DNA from: Nonomuraea helvata
GTDB taxonomy: Bacteria > Actinomycetota > Actinomycetes > Streptosporangiales > Streptosporangiaceae
Length of the DNA: 64,000 nucleotides
NCBI RefSeq assembly: GCF_039535785.1
Contig: NZ_BAAAXV010000002.1
Span: 124,001 to 188,000 of the forward strand
Direction: 5' to 3'
Below, one piece after another: positions 17,893 through 28,145 of the stretch. Within the stretch, counting starts at the first letter, position 1, and each line of letters starts with the position of its first letter. A program made the position numbers and the translations under genes. Below the pieces are notes generated by a model, which saw only the letters and a list, made by a program, of their open reading frames with translations, made no database searches and was not told where the DNA came from.

Positions 17893-18165
17893 TCAACCTC
17901 GCCGGTCCACAGCGGCAGGCCGGCTGTGCCGAGAGTCGAGACTGCCTTGCGGATCGGGGCAGACGCCGCAGCAGTGACAGGTGACCCAGCGGGCCGCATC
18001 AAGGCCGGGCGTGTGCGGGCCGTACCCGTCGACCATGGGGCGGTACCCGCGGAGGCGACACCCCAGCATGAGCCGAGGCACCTTGTGGCCCCAGAAACCG
18101 CGGTGGACGAGCATGCCGCGCTGGCGGCCGCCCCGCTTGAGGTAGTCGATCGAATGCCGCCGCAT
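17893..18165 (-). CDS. Small hypothetical protein with a two-CxxC-like C-terminus
   Basis: 90 residues from ATG 18165, which has a GGGAG site 8 nt upstream. The sequence MRRHSIDYLKRGGRQRGMLV, VPRLMLGCRLRGYRPMVDG and ARWVTCHCCGVCPDPQGSLD looks like a genuine basic protein with a cysteine cluster that could bind zinc. I have the impression of similar short proteins in actinomycete accessory DNA but cannot name a family. Function unknown. Confidence 0.45.
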   Translation of the reverse strand: MRRHSIDYLKRGGRQRGMLVHRGFWGHKVPRLMLGCRLRGYRPMVDGYGPHTPGLDAARWVTCHCCGVCPDPQGSLDSRHSRPAAVDRRG

Positions 18166-18308
18166 GAGCGCATCTCCCAAGGCCGATTACGTGAAATCCA
18201 GCGCCGGCGGGTGATCCGAGTGTGACGGCGCCTGCCCGCAACTGCGCGAATCCCCAACAACCAATCCAGACCATCACTAAAGTGATCAAGTCAAAGATCA
18301 GGAGCACG

Positions 18309-18836
18309 ATGAACCGAACGAACGGCCTACGGATCGGCCGGTCGGCGCTGGTAGTGGCGCTGGCGGGCGGGCTCGTGCCGGTCGCCGTGGCGCCCGCCGC
18401 GTTCGCCGCCCGGAAGGCGACGCTGGGACCGTACGGGTACGGCAACCTGAAGCTCGGCATGAGCGCCACGAACGCGAAGGCGACCGGGAGAATCGTCCGC
18501 AAATCAGTGGGTGACCACGCCGGATGCACGGGCTGGGACCTGAAGGAGAACCCGTACCCCAACTACCGGGTGGGGATGTACATCTCCAAGAAGTACGGCC
18601 TGACCATGATCGTTTCGCCATCTGACCTCAAGACGCCCCAGGGCATCGGCATCGGGGCCACCAAGGCGCAACTGAAGGCCGCCTATCCCGACCTGCGGCG
18701 TGGTCCGGGCGGCTATCCCACCGCCAGCGTGCCGGGCAACAAGAAGGCGCTCTACCTCTTCTACCTGTCCTACAAGACCAACCAGGTCGGCGGGATGTCC
18801 CTGATTCTCGCCAAGGGCGACTGCCGCAAGTACTAG
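18309..18836 (+). CDS. Hypothetical secreted protein
   Basis: 175 residues from ATG 18309, preceded by AGGAGC. Signal peptide about residues 1-32 (basic start, VVALAGGLVPVAVAP core, AFAA cleavage). The mature domain begins LGPYGYGNLKLGMSATNAKATG, a pattern also seen in small secreted actinobacterial proteins where 'LGMS...A..TG' opens a compact domain. It has two cysteines (CTGW and the terminal DCRKY). No enzyme motif. Export is well supported; role unknown. Confidence 0.65.
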   Translation: MNRTNGLRIGRSALVVALAGGLVPVAVAPAAFAARKATLGPYGYGNLKLGMSATNAKATGRIVRKSVGDHAGCTGWDLKENPYPNYRVGMYISKKYGLTMIVSPSDLKTPQGIGIGATKAQLKAAYPDLRRGPGGYPTASVPGNKKALYLFYLSYKTNQVGGMSLILAKGDCRKY

Positions 18837-18963
18837 GGCCCTGCGGCCTCGGCGAGGTGACTGCCCCGGCGCTGGTCTGCTCCTGGGCGGCAAACAGCTT
18901 TCTCCTCCCAGCGCAGGCCCCGGCACAGAGACTCACATCCACAGCGGATGCCTCTCCGACTAC

Positions 18964-19422
18964 GTGATGAAATCTGTAGAGTTGCCCGTCGTGAAACTTG
19001 GATGCCTCGTTGCCATCGCATGCGCGGTCGTGGCACCTCTTGTCGGGCTTTTCTTGCTCTTCAGCATTCCGGCTTGGTTGAACGACAGGAAGCTTGCAAA
19101 CCTGGAGGACCGTTTCCTCGCCTATCCGTTGCCGCCTGACACCGACTTTGCGGATTACAGCGCTGAGGGTTCCATCGCCCTACGAGGAAACGGGAATCAC
19201 TGCGACTACCAAGTCCGAATCAAGCTGTCCACAACCCTCTCCGAGGAAGAAGTGGTCCGTTATTACGACGCCGCCGGCATCGCTGGAGTCGAAGTCGAAA
19301 GGGCCCCCTTGAGGGTCTACTTCGATAGATCCTCGGACAAGGCCGCTGACGGCAACATGAAGCACTTCATCGTGGAGCTGTACGACAGCACGGATGCCGG
19401 CCTCGACCTCCGCTGCCACTGA
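18964..19422 (+). CDS. Hypothetical membrane-anchored protein
   Basis: 152 residues from GTG 18964; a GTG at 18991 is an alternative and no ribosome site decides. One transmembrane segment at about residues 12-36 (KLGCLVAIACAVVAPLVGLFLLF), then an extracytoplasmic domain of about 110 residues containing a TTLSEEEVVRYYDAAGI segment, as in small domains of lipoproteins and anchored proteins that follow a substrate 'increment'. Final DLRCH. Unknown family. Confidence 0.55.
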   Translation: MMKSVELPVVKLGCLVAIACAVVAPLVGLFLLFSIPAWLNDRKLANLEDRFLAYPLPPDTDFADYSAEGSIALRGNGNHCDYQVRIKLSTTLSEEEVVRYYDAAGIAGVEVERAPLRVYFDRSSDKAADGNMKHFIVELYDSTDAGLDLRCH

Positions 19423-19458
19423 GATACTCCTTAGACCCACGCGCGACGGTGGAACGCT

Positions 19459-20058
19459 TCAGCCCGCGTTCTCCAGCACCGCGCCGGATGTCTGCGCTCC
19501 TCTTCGAAAGGCGAGGGCCAACGCGAGGAGAAACACGCACCCCGCGACGGGCACCCATGACAGGCTGAGCGACGGAATGAAGATCGCCGCGAGCTCCGCC
19601 CGATCGAGCACGGTCGCTGCGGCGAGCCTGGACAGCATGGGGCCGGCCAGACCAGAGACGAGCACAAGAGCGGCGAGCCAGGCGATCCGGGCGGCATTGC
19701 CCCTTGTGAAAGGTTGCTGATTCATAAAAGTCTTGAGCAGGCCGCTCACCAGCAGGGCAGCCACGCCCGCGCAAAGACCGCTCAGCAAGACGTCTGCGCG
19801 CGAGAGCACCTGTTCGGTAACGGTGGAATCCCACATGCTCAGGGACAGCTCTCCCTCGCCGAGTACGGCGCCGGCGGGGAGTTTCACACCGCTCACCCGA
19901 AGGTGATCGGCGACTTCCGTCGTGGGTGCGACGCGTATAGTGATATATCCGCGAGCCTGAGTGGCACCGTTGATCGCATACGCGATGCCCCAGATCGCCG
20001 CAGCGGCTCCAGCAAACCTGAGCGCGTAGTTGGTCAGGTTGACGAAGATGCGCTCCAT
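19459..20058 (-). CDS. DUF2975-like integral membrane protein
   Basis: 199 residues from ATG 20058; the open frame begins at 20211, but the extra 51 residues look unlike a membrane protein. Transmembrane segments near residues 10-32, 85-105, 125-147 and 163-185. Between the second and third, KTFMNQQPFTRGNAARIAWLA matches the DUF2975 pattern of a short polar loop with PFxxxNxxRI, and the end ALALAFRRGAQ matches its terminus. DUF2975 genes often precede a small Xre regulator; none is present here. Role unknown. Confidence 0.6.
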   Translation of the reverse strand: MERIFVNLTNYALRFAGAAAAIWGIAYAINGATQARGYITIRVAPTTEVADHLRVSGVKLPAGAVLGEGELSLSMWDSTVTEQVLSRADVLLSGLCAGVAALLVSGLLKTFMNQQPFTRGNAARIAWLAALVLVSGLAGPMLSRLAAATVLDRAELAAIFIPSLSLSWVPVAGCVFLLALALAFRRGAQTSGAVLENAG

Positions 20059-20251
20059 GAGTGCCCACCAGACGTGTAGATTGCCGTCATTATCCGTCGC
20101 GGCAATCACTGTGCATAGGCGATGGAATTCTTCAGCATCGCACTCTGCAAGCAGGACTGCTTCAGCTGGAGCACACCCCGCTTTACCTACACCTCCCCCG
20201 AAGCGGCCCACCCACCTTTGTGCGGATGAGTGGGCCGGTGGGTGCGGGCCG

Positions 20252-22399
20252 TCAGGCGCAGGTGTAGCCGGACGGAAGCGCGGTGTCGCCGTTCGGGCGG
20301 CTCGCCTGGAAGCCGACGTTGGTGATGCTGGCTCCTGGGGCGACGGTGCCGTTGTGGCTGGCGTTCTTGATGGTCACGGTCTGCCCCCTGACGGTGGCGG
20401 TGCCGTTCCACGAGCCGGTCAGCGTGTGCCCGGCCGGCAGGGTGAAGGTGACCGTCCATCCGTTGATCGTCGAGGTGCCGGTGTTGGTGATGGTCAGCGG
20501 CTGGATGACGTACCCGGTGGACCACTGGGTCTGTACGGTCGGGACGGCCGTGCAGGCGCCGGTGGACGTGCCGGGCTGGGTGGCGACCTGCGCGGTGTTC
20601 GAGACCGGCGAGGTGTTGCCCGCGGCGTCGCGCGCCCTGACCTGGTAGCGGTAGGTGGTGCTCGGGGCCAGGCCCGTGTCGCTGAACGAGGTCGCGGCCG
20701 AGGTGCCGACCTGGGTGAACGTGCCGCCGCTCGTGCCGGGCGCGCGCAGGATGTCGTAGCCGGCGACGCCGTTGTCGTCCGTCGAGGCCGTCCAGCTGAG
20801 GCTCGTGCCCGTCGACGTGGTCCCCGAGGCCGTCAGGCCGGCCGGGGCGGTCGGCGGGGAGGTGTCGCCACCGCCGGTCGTCGTGGTGAAGGTGACCAGG
20901 GGCGAGTTGCCGGACAGGTTGCCCGCGCCGTCACGCGCCCGCACGTACACCTGGTACTGGGTGCTCGCGGTCAGCCCGGAGAGGGTGATCGAATTGGTGG
21001 CGGACTGGCCGAGTTGCTGGTCGGTGGCGCCCACCTCGCGGTAGACGTTGTAGCCGGCCAGGCCGGAGCCGCCCTGGTCGGTGGCGGCGGCCCAGGTGAG
21101 CGTGGCGCCGGTGGTGGTCACGTTGGTCGCGGCCGGGGTGCCCGGCGTGCTCGGCGGGGTGGTGTCGCCGGAGTCGCCGAGGACCGGGGTCTGCCAGTCT
21201 CTCCACTGGGACAGGTTGCCGGACGCCTTGGCCGAGATCCTCATCGCGCCGGGAGCGTTGCCCGTCTTCAGCAGGAACTTCTGGATGTTCTGCTGCAACG
21301 GGGTCCGCCATTCGGGCCGGTTGGCGCAGTGGTTGCCGTCCTGGATGTCGGACCAGTAGGTGATGTTCTCCCCCGCGCCGAGCGCCTTGTAGATCTCGGC
21401 GCCGCCCAGGGCCGCCACGCTCGCGGATTTGGGGCCCAGGTTGGTGATGTGAGGGTTGTCCATGATGAACAGTCCGCGCGGCGCGAACATGCCCACGATC
21501 TCGTGCGTGTCCACCGGCAGCCTGGTCGGGCTGCTCGTGAAGGAGCCGAACGCGTCGCCCAGCCACGGCTGCTCCCCGTAGGCGCTGCTCAGGCTCTGGG
21601 CGCCTTCCCCGGGGATGCCGCGGAAGATGGGCACACCGGCGCTGCCCGACTCGATCGGCATGGTCAGGGCGATGCGCTGGTCGAAGGCGCCGGTCACGAA
21701 GGCGCCCTTGCCGAACCGCGAGCATCCCGTGACGCCGGTCGCGTCCGCTCTGAGGATGCTGCCGTCCGACTGCTCGATGACGTCGATGATCCGGCTCACG
21801 CCCCAGCCCCAGGCGAGGAGCAGTCCGGTGCTGCTCGAGGAGCCGTAGATGCTGTAGAAGGCGCCCTGCTTGTTGTTGCGCGGCGTGCCCTCTTTGCCGA
21901 CCGCGTACGGGTCGTAGTTGATGACGGCGGCGCCGGCGGCTTTGATGGCGGCGGTGTCCGCTCCGAACCCGCCGAAGACGACGACGGCCGGGAAAGGTCC
22001 GGAGCCGCTGGGCAGGTCGACGCTCGCCGAGAAGCTCGAACTCTTGCCGTTGTGGCTCACGTTCACGGTGATACCGGTTCTCGAGACCGTCCCTGTGACG
22101 CCGGCCGGCTTCCCGGGCTTCTCGCCGTAGACGAACTTCTCCGCCAGTTTCTTGATCTCCTCCCGCCGGCACCGCCACTCGGATCTGGCGGAGATGCGGG
22201 TGCCGTCCAGTTTCTTGAAGGGATCGGGAAGCCGGGTATCGGTGGGTAAGGATCCCGCGTCGGGCAGGCCGGTCACGGCGCAGTCGGCACCCTCGTCTTC
22301 GACTCCGGCGGCCGCGGCGGCCTTGGTGGACACTCCCGTCACCGCTCCGGCGACCGAGAGCGTCGCCGCTACCGCCAGGGCAACCAAGCGGATGATCAC
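20252..22399 (-). CDS. Secreted CE15 glucuronoyl esterase with two FnIII domains and CBM2
   Basis: 715 residues. CE15 enzymes cleave ester links between lignin and glucuronoxylan. Signal peptide about 1-30. Catalytic domain about 40-405, with nucleophile S227 in GCSRFGKGAF, acid E250 in MPIESG and H357 in DGNHC. Two fibronectin III domains follow (about 415-500 and 515-605), then a family 2 carbohydrate-binding module (about 615-715; Cys at each end, exposed tryptophans WSTGY, NGWTVTF, GSWNG). The modular layout is that of secreted cellulosome-free plant-wall enzymes. Upstream repeats at 22451-22483 suggest regulation with other polysaccharide genes. Confidence 0.9.
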   Translation of the reverse strand: MIIRLVALAVAATLSVAGAVTGVSTKAAAAAGVEDEGADCAVTGLPDAGSLPTDTRLPDPFKKLDGTRISARSEWRCRREEIKKLAEKFVYGEKPGKPAGVTGTVSRTGITVNVSHNGKSSSFSASVDLPSGSGPFPAVVVFGGFGADTAAIKAAGAAVINYDPYAVGKEGTPRNNKQGAFYSIYGSSSSTGLLLAWGWGVSRIIDVIEQSDGSILRADATGVTGCSRFGKGAFVTGAFDQRIALTMPIESGSAGVPIFRGIPGEGAQSLSSAYGEQPWLGDAFGSFTSSPTRLPVDTHEIVGMFAPRGLFIMDNPHITNLGPKSASVAALGGAEIYKALGAGENITYWSDIQDGNHCANRPEWRTPLQQNIQKFLLKTGNAPGAMRISAKASGNLSQWRDWQTPVLGDSGDTTPPSTPGTPAATNVTTTGATLTWAAATDQGGSGLAGYNVYREVGATDQQLGQSATNSITLSGLTASTQYQVYVRARDGAGNLSGNSPLVTFTTTTGGGDTSPPTAPAGLTASGTTSTGTSLSWTASTDDNGVAGYDILRAPGTSGGTFTQVGTSAATSFSDTGLAPSTTYRYQVRARDAAGNTSPVSNTAQVATQPGTSTGACTAVPTVQTQWSTGYVIQPLTITNTGTSTINGWTVTFTLPAGHTLTGSWNGTATVRGQTVTIKNASHNGTVAPGASITNVGFQASRPNGDTALPSGYTCA

Positions 22400-22450
22400 T
22401 TGGGCACTCCCTTCTGGATGGGGTGTTGGCGATCAGTCTGGAAAGCCCTT

Positions 22451-22483
22451 CGAAATGTGTCAACGAAGATCCGAAATGTTTCA
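22451..22483 (-). promoter_or_regulatory. Two helically phased GAAA/GACA-CATTTC repeats before the CE15 gene
   Basis: On the minus strand TGAAACATTTCG (22483-22472) and TGACACATTTCG (22462-22451) repeat with 21-bp spacing, two turns of DNA. The core GAAACATTTC is palindromic and resembles GAAAGTTTC in front of the PL11 gene. Confidence 0.5.
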
Positions 22484-22630
22484 TAGATCAGTCACATATC
22501 CGCCCGCACGAGCTGCGAATACACCCGAATGAGCGCCGAAACTTTCGGGGTCGGGCGTCCCCGGTGAGAAGCATGGGCTGCGGGGTAGTCGCCAGCCAGG
22601 CACGGGAACACGTGCCGGATCGGGGGGCTG

Positions 22631-23389
22631 ATGCTCGGGCTGCCTGACGGAGTCCGCGGGTGTCTCTTCGACATGGACGGCGTGCTGACGCGCACCGCGA
22701 CCGTGCACGCCGCCGCGTGGAAGTCGATGTTCGACGAGTTCCTGCGGCGGTGGGCCGGCCGGACGGGGCAGCCGTTCGTGCCGTTCGACGCCGTCGCCGA
22801 CTACGACCGCTACGTCGACGGCAAGGAGCGGCTGGACGGCACGAGGAGCTTCCTGCGGTCGAGAGGGATCAGCCTGCCCGAGGGGTCGCCCGGCGATCCG
22901 CAGGACGCCATGACCGTGCACGGCCTGAGCAACAGGAAGAACGCGCTCGTCCAGACGGTCATCGACAGGGACGGCGTGGAGACGTTCCCCGGCTCCGTCC
23001 GGTACGTGCTGGCCGCCCGGGACGCGGGGCTGCGCAGGGCCGTCGTGTCGTCGAGCGCGAACACCGAGCGGGTCCTGTCGGCCGCCGGCCTCACCGGCCA
23101 TTTCGAGGCGCGCGTCGACGGTGTGGTGGCCCAGAGGCGGCATCTCGCCGGCAAGCCGGCCCCGGACATGTACCTGGCGGGAGCCGAGGCGCTGGGGCTG
23201 AAGCCGTCGGAGGCGGCGGTGTTCGAGGACGCGCTGGCGGGGGTGGCGGCGGGCCGGGCCGGGCGGTTCGCCTTCGTCGTCGGCGTCGACCGGACCGGAC
23301 AGGCGGACGCGTTGCGCGACCACGGCGCCGACATCGTCGTGAGCGACCTCTCCGAGCTGCTGGACCCGCGCGATGAGGCGGCGCGATGA
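22631..23389 (+). CDS. HAD hydrolase, beta-phosphoglucomutase family
   Basis: 252 residues. Converts beta-glucose 1-phosphate to glucose 6-phosphate. HAD motifs in order: LFDMDGVLT (D14 nucleophile, D16 acid/base), [12 protein letters not shown] (motif II Ser), [16 protein letters not shown] (motif III Lys) and [15 protein letters not shown] (motif IV acidic pair). The cap domain lies between residues about 20 and 110. Its stop overlaps the start of the GH65 gene (ATGA), so the two are translationally coupled; the phosphorylase supplies beta-glucose 1-phosphate to this mutase. Confidence 0.92.
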   Translation: MLGLPDGVRGCLFDMDGVLTRTATVHAAAWKSMFDEFLRRWAGRTGQPFVPFDAVADYDRYVDGKERLDGTRSFLRSRGISLPEGSPGDPQDAMTVHGLSNRKNALVQTVIDRDGVETFPGSVRYVLAARDAGLRRAVVSSSANTERVLSAAGLTGHFEARVDGVVAQRRHLAGKPAPDMYLAGAEALGLKPSEAAVFEDALAGVAAGRAGRFAFVVGVDRTGQADALRDHGADIVVSDLSELLDPRDEAAR

Positions 23390-25740
23390 TCCGGCATCCG
23401 GCGTTCTGCGTCGAGCCGTGGTCGGTGCGGGAGTGCCGGCTCGACCTGGACGTGCTGGCGCAGACCGAGTCGGTGTTCGCGCTGTCCAACGGGCACGTCG
23501 GCCTGCGCGGCAACCTCGAGGAGGGCGAGCCGTACGGGGAGCCGGGCACCTATCTCGGCGGGTTCTACGAGGTGCGGCCGCTGCCGTACGCCGAGACCGC
23601 CTACGGCTATCCCGAGTCCGGGCAGACGGTGGTGAACGTCACCAACGGCAAGGTGATCCGGCTGCTGGTCGACGACGAGCCGTTCGACGTGCGGTACGGC
23701 ACGCTGCACGAGCACGAGCGGGTCCTGGACCTGCGCGCGGGGACGCTGACCCGCAGGGCTCTGTGGAGCTCGCCGACCGGGGGTCAGGTGCGGATCACGT
23801 CCACGCGGCTGGTGTCCTTCACCCATCGCGCGGTGGCCGCGATCCGGTACGAGGTCGAGGCCGTGGACGACTCCAGGCACGTGGTCGTGCAGTCGGAGCT
23901 CGTCGCCAACGAGACCCGCCAGTACACGAGCGGAGACCCGCGCGTGGCCGCCCCGCTGGAGTCGCCGCTGGTCCTGGAGGAGAACCTGCCGGCCAAGGAC
24001 GGCGTGGCGATCATGGTCCACCACACCCGGGCCAGCGGCCTGCGGGTGGCCGCCGCCATGTGCCACGAGATCGACGGGCCGGACGGCACCCGGATCGACG
24101 CGCAGGGCAGCGCCGACGTCAGCCGGGTGACCGTCGCCACGCGCCTGCCGCCGGGCCGGCGGCTGCGGCTGGTCAAGTTCTTCTCGTACGGCTGGTCGGC
24201 CCGGCGTTCCCGGCCCGCCATGCACGACCAGGTGGTCGCGGCGCTGGCGGCCGCCCGGCTGGTCGGCTGGGACGGGTTGTGCTCGGATCAACGGCAGTTC
24301 CTCGACGCGTTCTGGGAGAGCGCGGACGTGGAGGTCGAGGGCGACGCCGAGGTGCAGCAGGCCGTACGTTTCGGGATGTTCCACCTGCTGCAGTCGGCCG
24401 CGCGCCTGGAGGACCGCCCCATCCCGGCCAAGGGGCTGACCGGCTCGGGCTATGACGGGCATGCCTTCTGGGACACCGAGATCTTCGTGCTGCCTGTGCT
24501 CACCTACACCTACCCGCGGGCCGTGGCGGACGCGCTGTCGTGGCGGAGGTCGACCCTGCCGATGGCGGAGGCGCGCGCCACGCAGCTCGGGCTGTCCGGG
24601 GCCGCCTTCCCGTGGCGGACGATCCACGGCGAGGAGTGCTCTGGCTACTGGCCCGCCGGGACCGCGGCGTTCCACATCAACGCCGACATCGCCCACGCGG
24701 TCACGCACTACGTCGACGCCACCGGTGACACGGCGTTCGAACGCGACACCGGCCTGCCGCTGCTGACCGGGACGGCCCGGCTGTGGTGTGCCCTCGGCCA
24801 TCACGAGAGCGATGGGCGGTACCGCATCGACGGCGTGACCGGTCCCGACGAGTACAGCGCCGTCGCCGACAACAACGTCTACACCAACCTGATGGCCCAG
24901 CAGAACCTGCGTGAGGCGGCCGAGGCGGCCGCCGGCCATCCCGATCTGGCGGCGCGGCTCGGGATCACCGAGGAGGAGATCACGAGGTGGCGGGACGCGG
25001 CGAACGCGATGACCGTCTGCTATGACGAGCGGCTGGGCGTCCATCAGCAGAGCGAGGGCTTCACCCGGCACGGAGTCTGGAACTTCGCCGCCACGAAGCC
25101 GGACCAGTACCCGCTGCTCCTGCACTTCCCCTACTTCGACCTCTACCGGCGGCAGGTGGTCAAGCAGGCCGACCTCGTGCTGGCGCTGCACCTGCGCGGC
25201 GACGCGTTCACGCCCGAGCAGAAGGCCCGCGACTTCGCCTACTACGAGGCGCTGACGGTTCGCGACTCGTCGTTGTCCGCCTGCACCCAGGCAGTGATCG
25301 CCGCCGAGGTGGGGCAGCTCGAACTCGCCGGCCGTTACCTCGGCGAGGCGGCCATGATGGACCTGGCGGACCTGGAGCGGAACACCGTCGACGGACTCCA
25401 CATGGCCTCGCTGGCCGGGGTGTGGATCTCCCTTGTCGCGGGCTTCGGCGGGATGCGCGCCGGCGAGGGCCGGATGTGCTTCGCCCCGAGGCTGCCGCCG
25501 GGCGTCACCCGGCTGGGCTTCCGGCTGCGCTACCGCGGCAGTCTGCTGCACGTCGGCGTCACGAGCGAGACGACGAGCTACCGGCTGCTGGAGGGCCCGC
25601 CGATCACGTTGACCCATCACGGCGAGCCGTTCCCGCTGCGCACGGAGCCGGTCACCCTGCCGAACCCGCCGGCGCCGGCGCCGCGGCAGCAGATCCACCA
25701 GCCACCCGGCCGTGAGCCCGCCTCCCGCCGGCCTTCATGA
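23386..25740 (+). CDS. GH65 disaccharide phosphorylase
   Basis: 784 residues. Family 65 inverting phosphorylases split maltose, trehalose, kojibiose or nigerose into glucose and beta-glucose 1-phosphate. The N-terminal beta-sandwich ([19 protein letters not shown]...YLGGFYE), the (alpha/alpha)6 barrel ([43 protein letters not shown]) and the general acid E489 in [14 protein letters not shown] are present, followed by the C-terminal beta domain ([20 protein letters not shown]). The disaccharide cannot be deduced by eye. It forms a coupled two-gene unit with beta-phosphoglucomutase. The last ~25 residues are a Pro/Arg tail, and the stop overlaps the next gene's end. Confidence 0.92.
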   Translation: MIRHPAFCVEPWSVRECRLDLDVLAQTESVFALSNGHVGLRGNLEEGEPYGEPGTYLGGFYEVRPLPYAETAYGYPESGQTVVNVTNGKVIRLLVDDEPFDVRYGTLHEHERVLDLRAGTLTRRALWSSPTGGQVRITSTRLVSFTHRAVAAIRYEVEAVDDSRHVVVQSELVANETRQYTSGDPRVAAPLESPLVLEENLPAKDGVAIMVHHTRASGLRVAAAMCHEIDGPDGTRIDAQGSADVSRVTVATRLPPGRRLRLVKFFSYGWSARRSRPAMHDQVVAALAAARLVGWDGLCSDQRQFLDAFWESADVEVEGDAEVQQAVRFGMFHLLQSAARLEDRPIPAKGLTGSGYDGHAFWDTEIFVLPVLTYTYPRAVADALSWRRSTLPMAEARATQLGLSGAAFPWRTIHGEECSGYWPAGTAAFHINADIAHAVTHYVDATGDTAFERDTGLPLLTGTARLWCALGHHESDGRYRIDGVTGPDEYSAVADNNVYTNLMAQQNLREAAEAAAGHPDLAARLGITEEEITRWRDAANAMTVCYDERLGVHQQSEGFTRHGVWNFAATKPDQYPLLLHFPYFDLYRRQVVKQADLVLALHLRGDAFTPEQKARDFAYYEALTVRDSSLSACTQAVIAAEVGQLELAGRYLGEAAMMDLADLERNTVDGLHMASLAGVWISLVAGFGGMRAGEGRMCFAPRLPPGVTRLGFRLRYRGSLLHVGVTSETTSYRLLEGPPITLTHHGEPFPLRTEPVTLPNPPAPAPRQQIHQPPGREPASRRPS

Positions 25741-26516
25741 CCGGCCTCCCACCGGCTGGGCGGAGCGCTGCCCGAGCCGGCGCAGCGGCCGGACGCCTTG
25801 GGGGCCGCCCTCGGAGAGCGGCGCTTCTCCCGTCTCCATGATCTGCTTGAAGCGGCGCAGATCATCGCGGATCTGCTGCTCCGGGTACTCGCCGAACATC
25901 CTGGCCACCGTGGCGCCGACCGCCCGGCCGCGACCGCGGTACTCCAGCGTGACGTGGACCGCCGTACCGCGCCCGGCGGGGCCGTCGGTGAACCTGACCG
26001 AACCGCTCGTGGCGACCATGGAGCCGCGCACCGACGCCCAGGCGATCAGCTCGCCGGCCTGCTCGTCCAGGATCTCCGCCTCCCACTCCACGGTCGCCGT
26101 CGGGACCCTGGCCCGCCACCGCGAGCGGCGCTCCGCCGTGGCGCCACGGCGGCCGTCGCCGCGACCGCCCTCCGGGGTCTCCGGCCCGGGGCTCTGGAAC
26201 GGCGCGAGCGGCGCGAGGCTCTCGAACGGCCTGAGCGGCCCGAGCGGCTCGCCACCGCCCTGCCCAGCAGGGCCAGGTCCAGCACGTCGCCCACGACGCG
26301 GCTCCAGGTCCACGGCCCGGGCCGGCGGCTGCCCAGCAGCGCCGCCCCGTGCACCAGCTGCCGCGTGCCCACCATGCGCGTCACCGTCCTGGCCAGGCGG
26401 GAGTCGTCGACGCCGCTCAGGCGGTTGATGGTGCGCGGCGCGGCCAGCTGCACCGTGCCCAGCGCGAGGCTGACCCAGCCCAGCGCGCGGGCCAGGGTGT
26501 CGGATTTCGTGCTCAT
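25735..26516 (-). pseudogene. SRPBCC/cyclase-dehydrase protein with frameshift and internal loss
   Basis: Two parts in different frames. From ATG 26516: ARALGWVSLALGTVQLAAPRTINRLSGV and a WSRVVGDVLDLALLGRAV segment, the membrane-proximal N-terminus of this actinobacterial family. From about 26120 to 25735: TVEWEAEILDEQAGELIAWAS, VRFTDGPAGRGTAVHVTLEYRG and EQQIRDDLRRFKQIMETGE, the C-terminal half of the START-like domain. The first half of that domain (about 70-80 residues) is missing and replaced by low-complexity Arg/Ser/Pro sequence (26130-26250). Decayed gene. Confidence 0.5.
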
Positions 26517-26650
26517 GCGTCCCCTCACATGACTGCGTGCCGTACGAGCGGCGGACGTCTCCAGGCCATGAAGGTTTCGCGTGGCGCGATCAGCTCGTGC
26601 CGGACTCCCCCGCGCTCCGGCCAGTACCCGATTGACCTGCTATGACACCC

Positions 26651-28024
26651 TCAGCCGAGGGGAAGGCGAAGGACGAACCGGCTGCCGTGGGGGCTGTCCT
26701 CGATCTGGAGGGTGCCGTCGTGCGCCTCGGCGATCTGCCGGGCGATCGACAGGCCCAGGCCGGTGCCTCCGGCGTCCCTGTCGCGGGCCTTGTCCAGCCG
26801 GGTGAAGCGCTGGAAGACCAGCTCGCGCTTGTCCGGGTCGATGCCGGGCCCGTTGTCGACCACTTCGAGTATCGCGACGCCGTGCGGGTAGCGCTGGGCG
26901 TCACGTTTGCAGCTCGGCTCACGCCGTACGTGGAAGGCGACGGTCGTGGCGGCGTGCCGCTCAGCGTTGTCGATCAGGTTGGTGAGCAGGCGCGACAGTT
27001 GAAACCGGTCGCCGGTCACCACCACGCCGGGCTCGAGCGCGTACTCGAACCGCTTGTCCGGCTTCGGCCGCCTCTCGCACTCCGAGGCCACGAACTCGGC
27101 CAGGTCGATGGGCTCGCGCTGGCCCGCCCTGCCCGCCTCCAGCCGCGCTATGGTCAGCAGGTCGCCCACGATCGCCTCGAGCCGGTCCAGGCTGGACAGA
27201 ACGGTGTTGCCCAGCCTGGGCACGCTGGTCTCCTCGGGCGCGTGCAGAGCGTCCTCGACCTCGGCCCGTATGGCGGCGATGGGGGTACGCAGCTCGTGGG
27301 AGGCGTCCGAGGTGAAATGGCGCTGCTGGTTCATCGCGGTCTCCAGCCGGGCCAGCGTCCGGTTGACGCTGTCGGCCAGGTCGTGGATCTCGTCCCGGCT
27401 CGGCGGGAGTGGCACCCGCCGCTCGGGGCAGGTCTCGGTGATCCTGTCGAGTTCCGCCCGGATGGCGGACACCGGCCTGAGGGACGCGTTGACGATCCGG
27501 TGGCCGATCCCGGTGATCGCCACAGCCATCAGCACCGCCGCGCCGATCACGATCCCGGCCAGCCACGGATCGACGTACGGAGGAATCAGCGGGGAGGAAG
27601 CGTAAACGACCCAGTCCTGCCCCTCCCGGTACGCGGACTGCGCGACCACCATGTGGCACTCGCCGGAAGGGAAGACCTGGCCGCATACGACGCCAGTGAT
27701 GATCTTCCTGCCGTCGGGGTTGAAGCTCGACATCGCCGGCTTGCCCCGCAGCGGCGGCGTCGATGCGACGACCCGCCTCGTGGCGTCGACGATCTGCAGG
27801 TTGCGGCCTCTGTGCTCGACCAGCGGCGTGCCCAGCTCGTTGTGCTCAACCTCGTGGGCCACCCGGCCACCGGCCGCGGCGAGCTCACCGACGAGGTTTC
27901 CCATCTCGAACCGGTAAACCGCGATCATGACCGTCGCAGCGAGGAGCGCCGACAGCAGCGTCGCCACCACTCCGGTGAACAGCGTCATACGCTTCGTAAT
28001 CGACAGGCGTCGCTGAGTCTTCAT
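26651..28024 (-). CDS. Sensor histidine kinase, orphan
   Basis: 457 residues. Transmembrane segments at about 14-36 and 153-175 flank an extracytoplasmic sensor domain of about 115 residues (QIVDATRRVVASTPP; two Cys at about 114 and 123). A HAMP domain (176-228) is followed by the HisKA helix with H243 in TSDASHELRTPIAAI, and the ATP-binding domain with N box (NLIDNAERHA), G1 (VVDNGPGI), F box and G2 (GGTGLGLSIA). No response regulator adjoins it; the neighbours on both sides are unrelated, so a partner gene may have been lost or lies elsewhere. Confidence 0.9.
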   Translation of the reverse strand: MKTQRRLSITKRMTLFTGVVATLLSALLAATVMIAVYRFEMGNLVGELAAAGGRVAHEVEHNELGTPLVEHRGRNLQIVDATRRVVASTPPLRGKPAMSSFNPDGRKIITGVVCGQVFPSGECHMVVAQSAYREGQDWVVYASSPLIPPYVDPWLAGIVIGAAVLMAVAITGIGHRIVNASLRPVSAIRAELDRITETCPERRVPLPPSRDEIHDLADSVNRTLARLETAMNQQRHFTSDASHELRTPIAAIRAEVEDALHAPEETSVPRLGNTVLSSLDRLEAIVGDLLTIARLEAGRAGQREPIDLAEFVASECERRPKPDKRFEYALEPGVVVTGDRFQLSRLLTNLIDNAERHAATTVAFHVRREPSCKRDAQRYPHGVAILEVVDNGPGIDPDKRELVFQRFTRLDKARDRDAGGTGLGLSIARQIAEAHDGTLQIEDSPHGSRFVLRLPLG

Positions 28025-28145
28025 CTGCCAATCCCCTCACCCAGTCGAACACGCGGCCCGTAGCAGCCTGTGCACGGGGGGTTCGGGGATTGGCATCGGA
28101 GCGTCCAAGACCTCGCCAAGTCTGGGAGGCGGTGGAACGGCAGGC

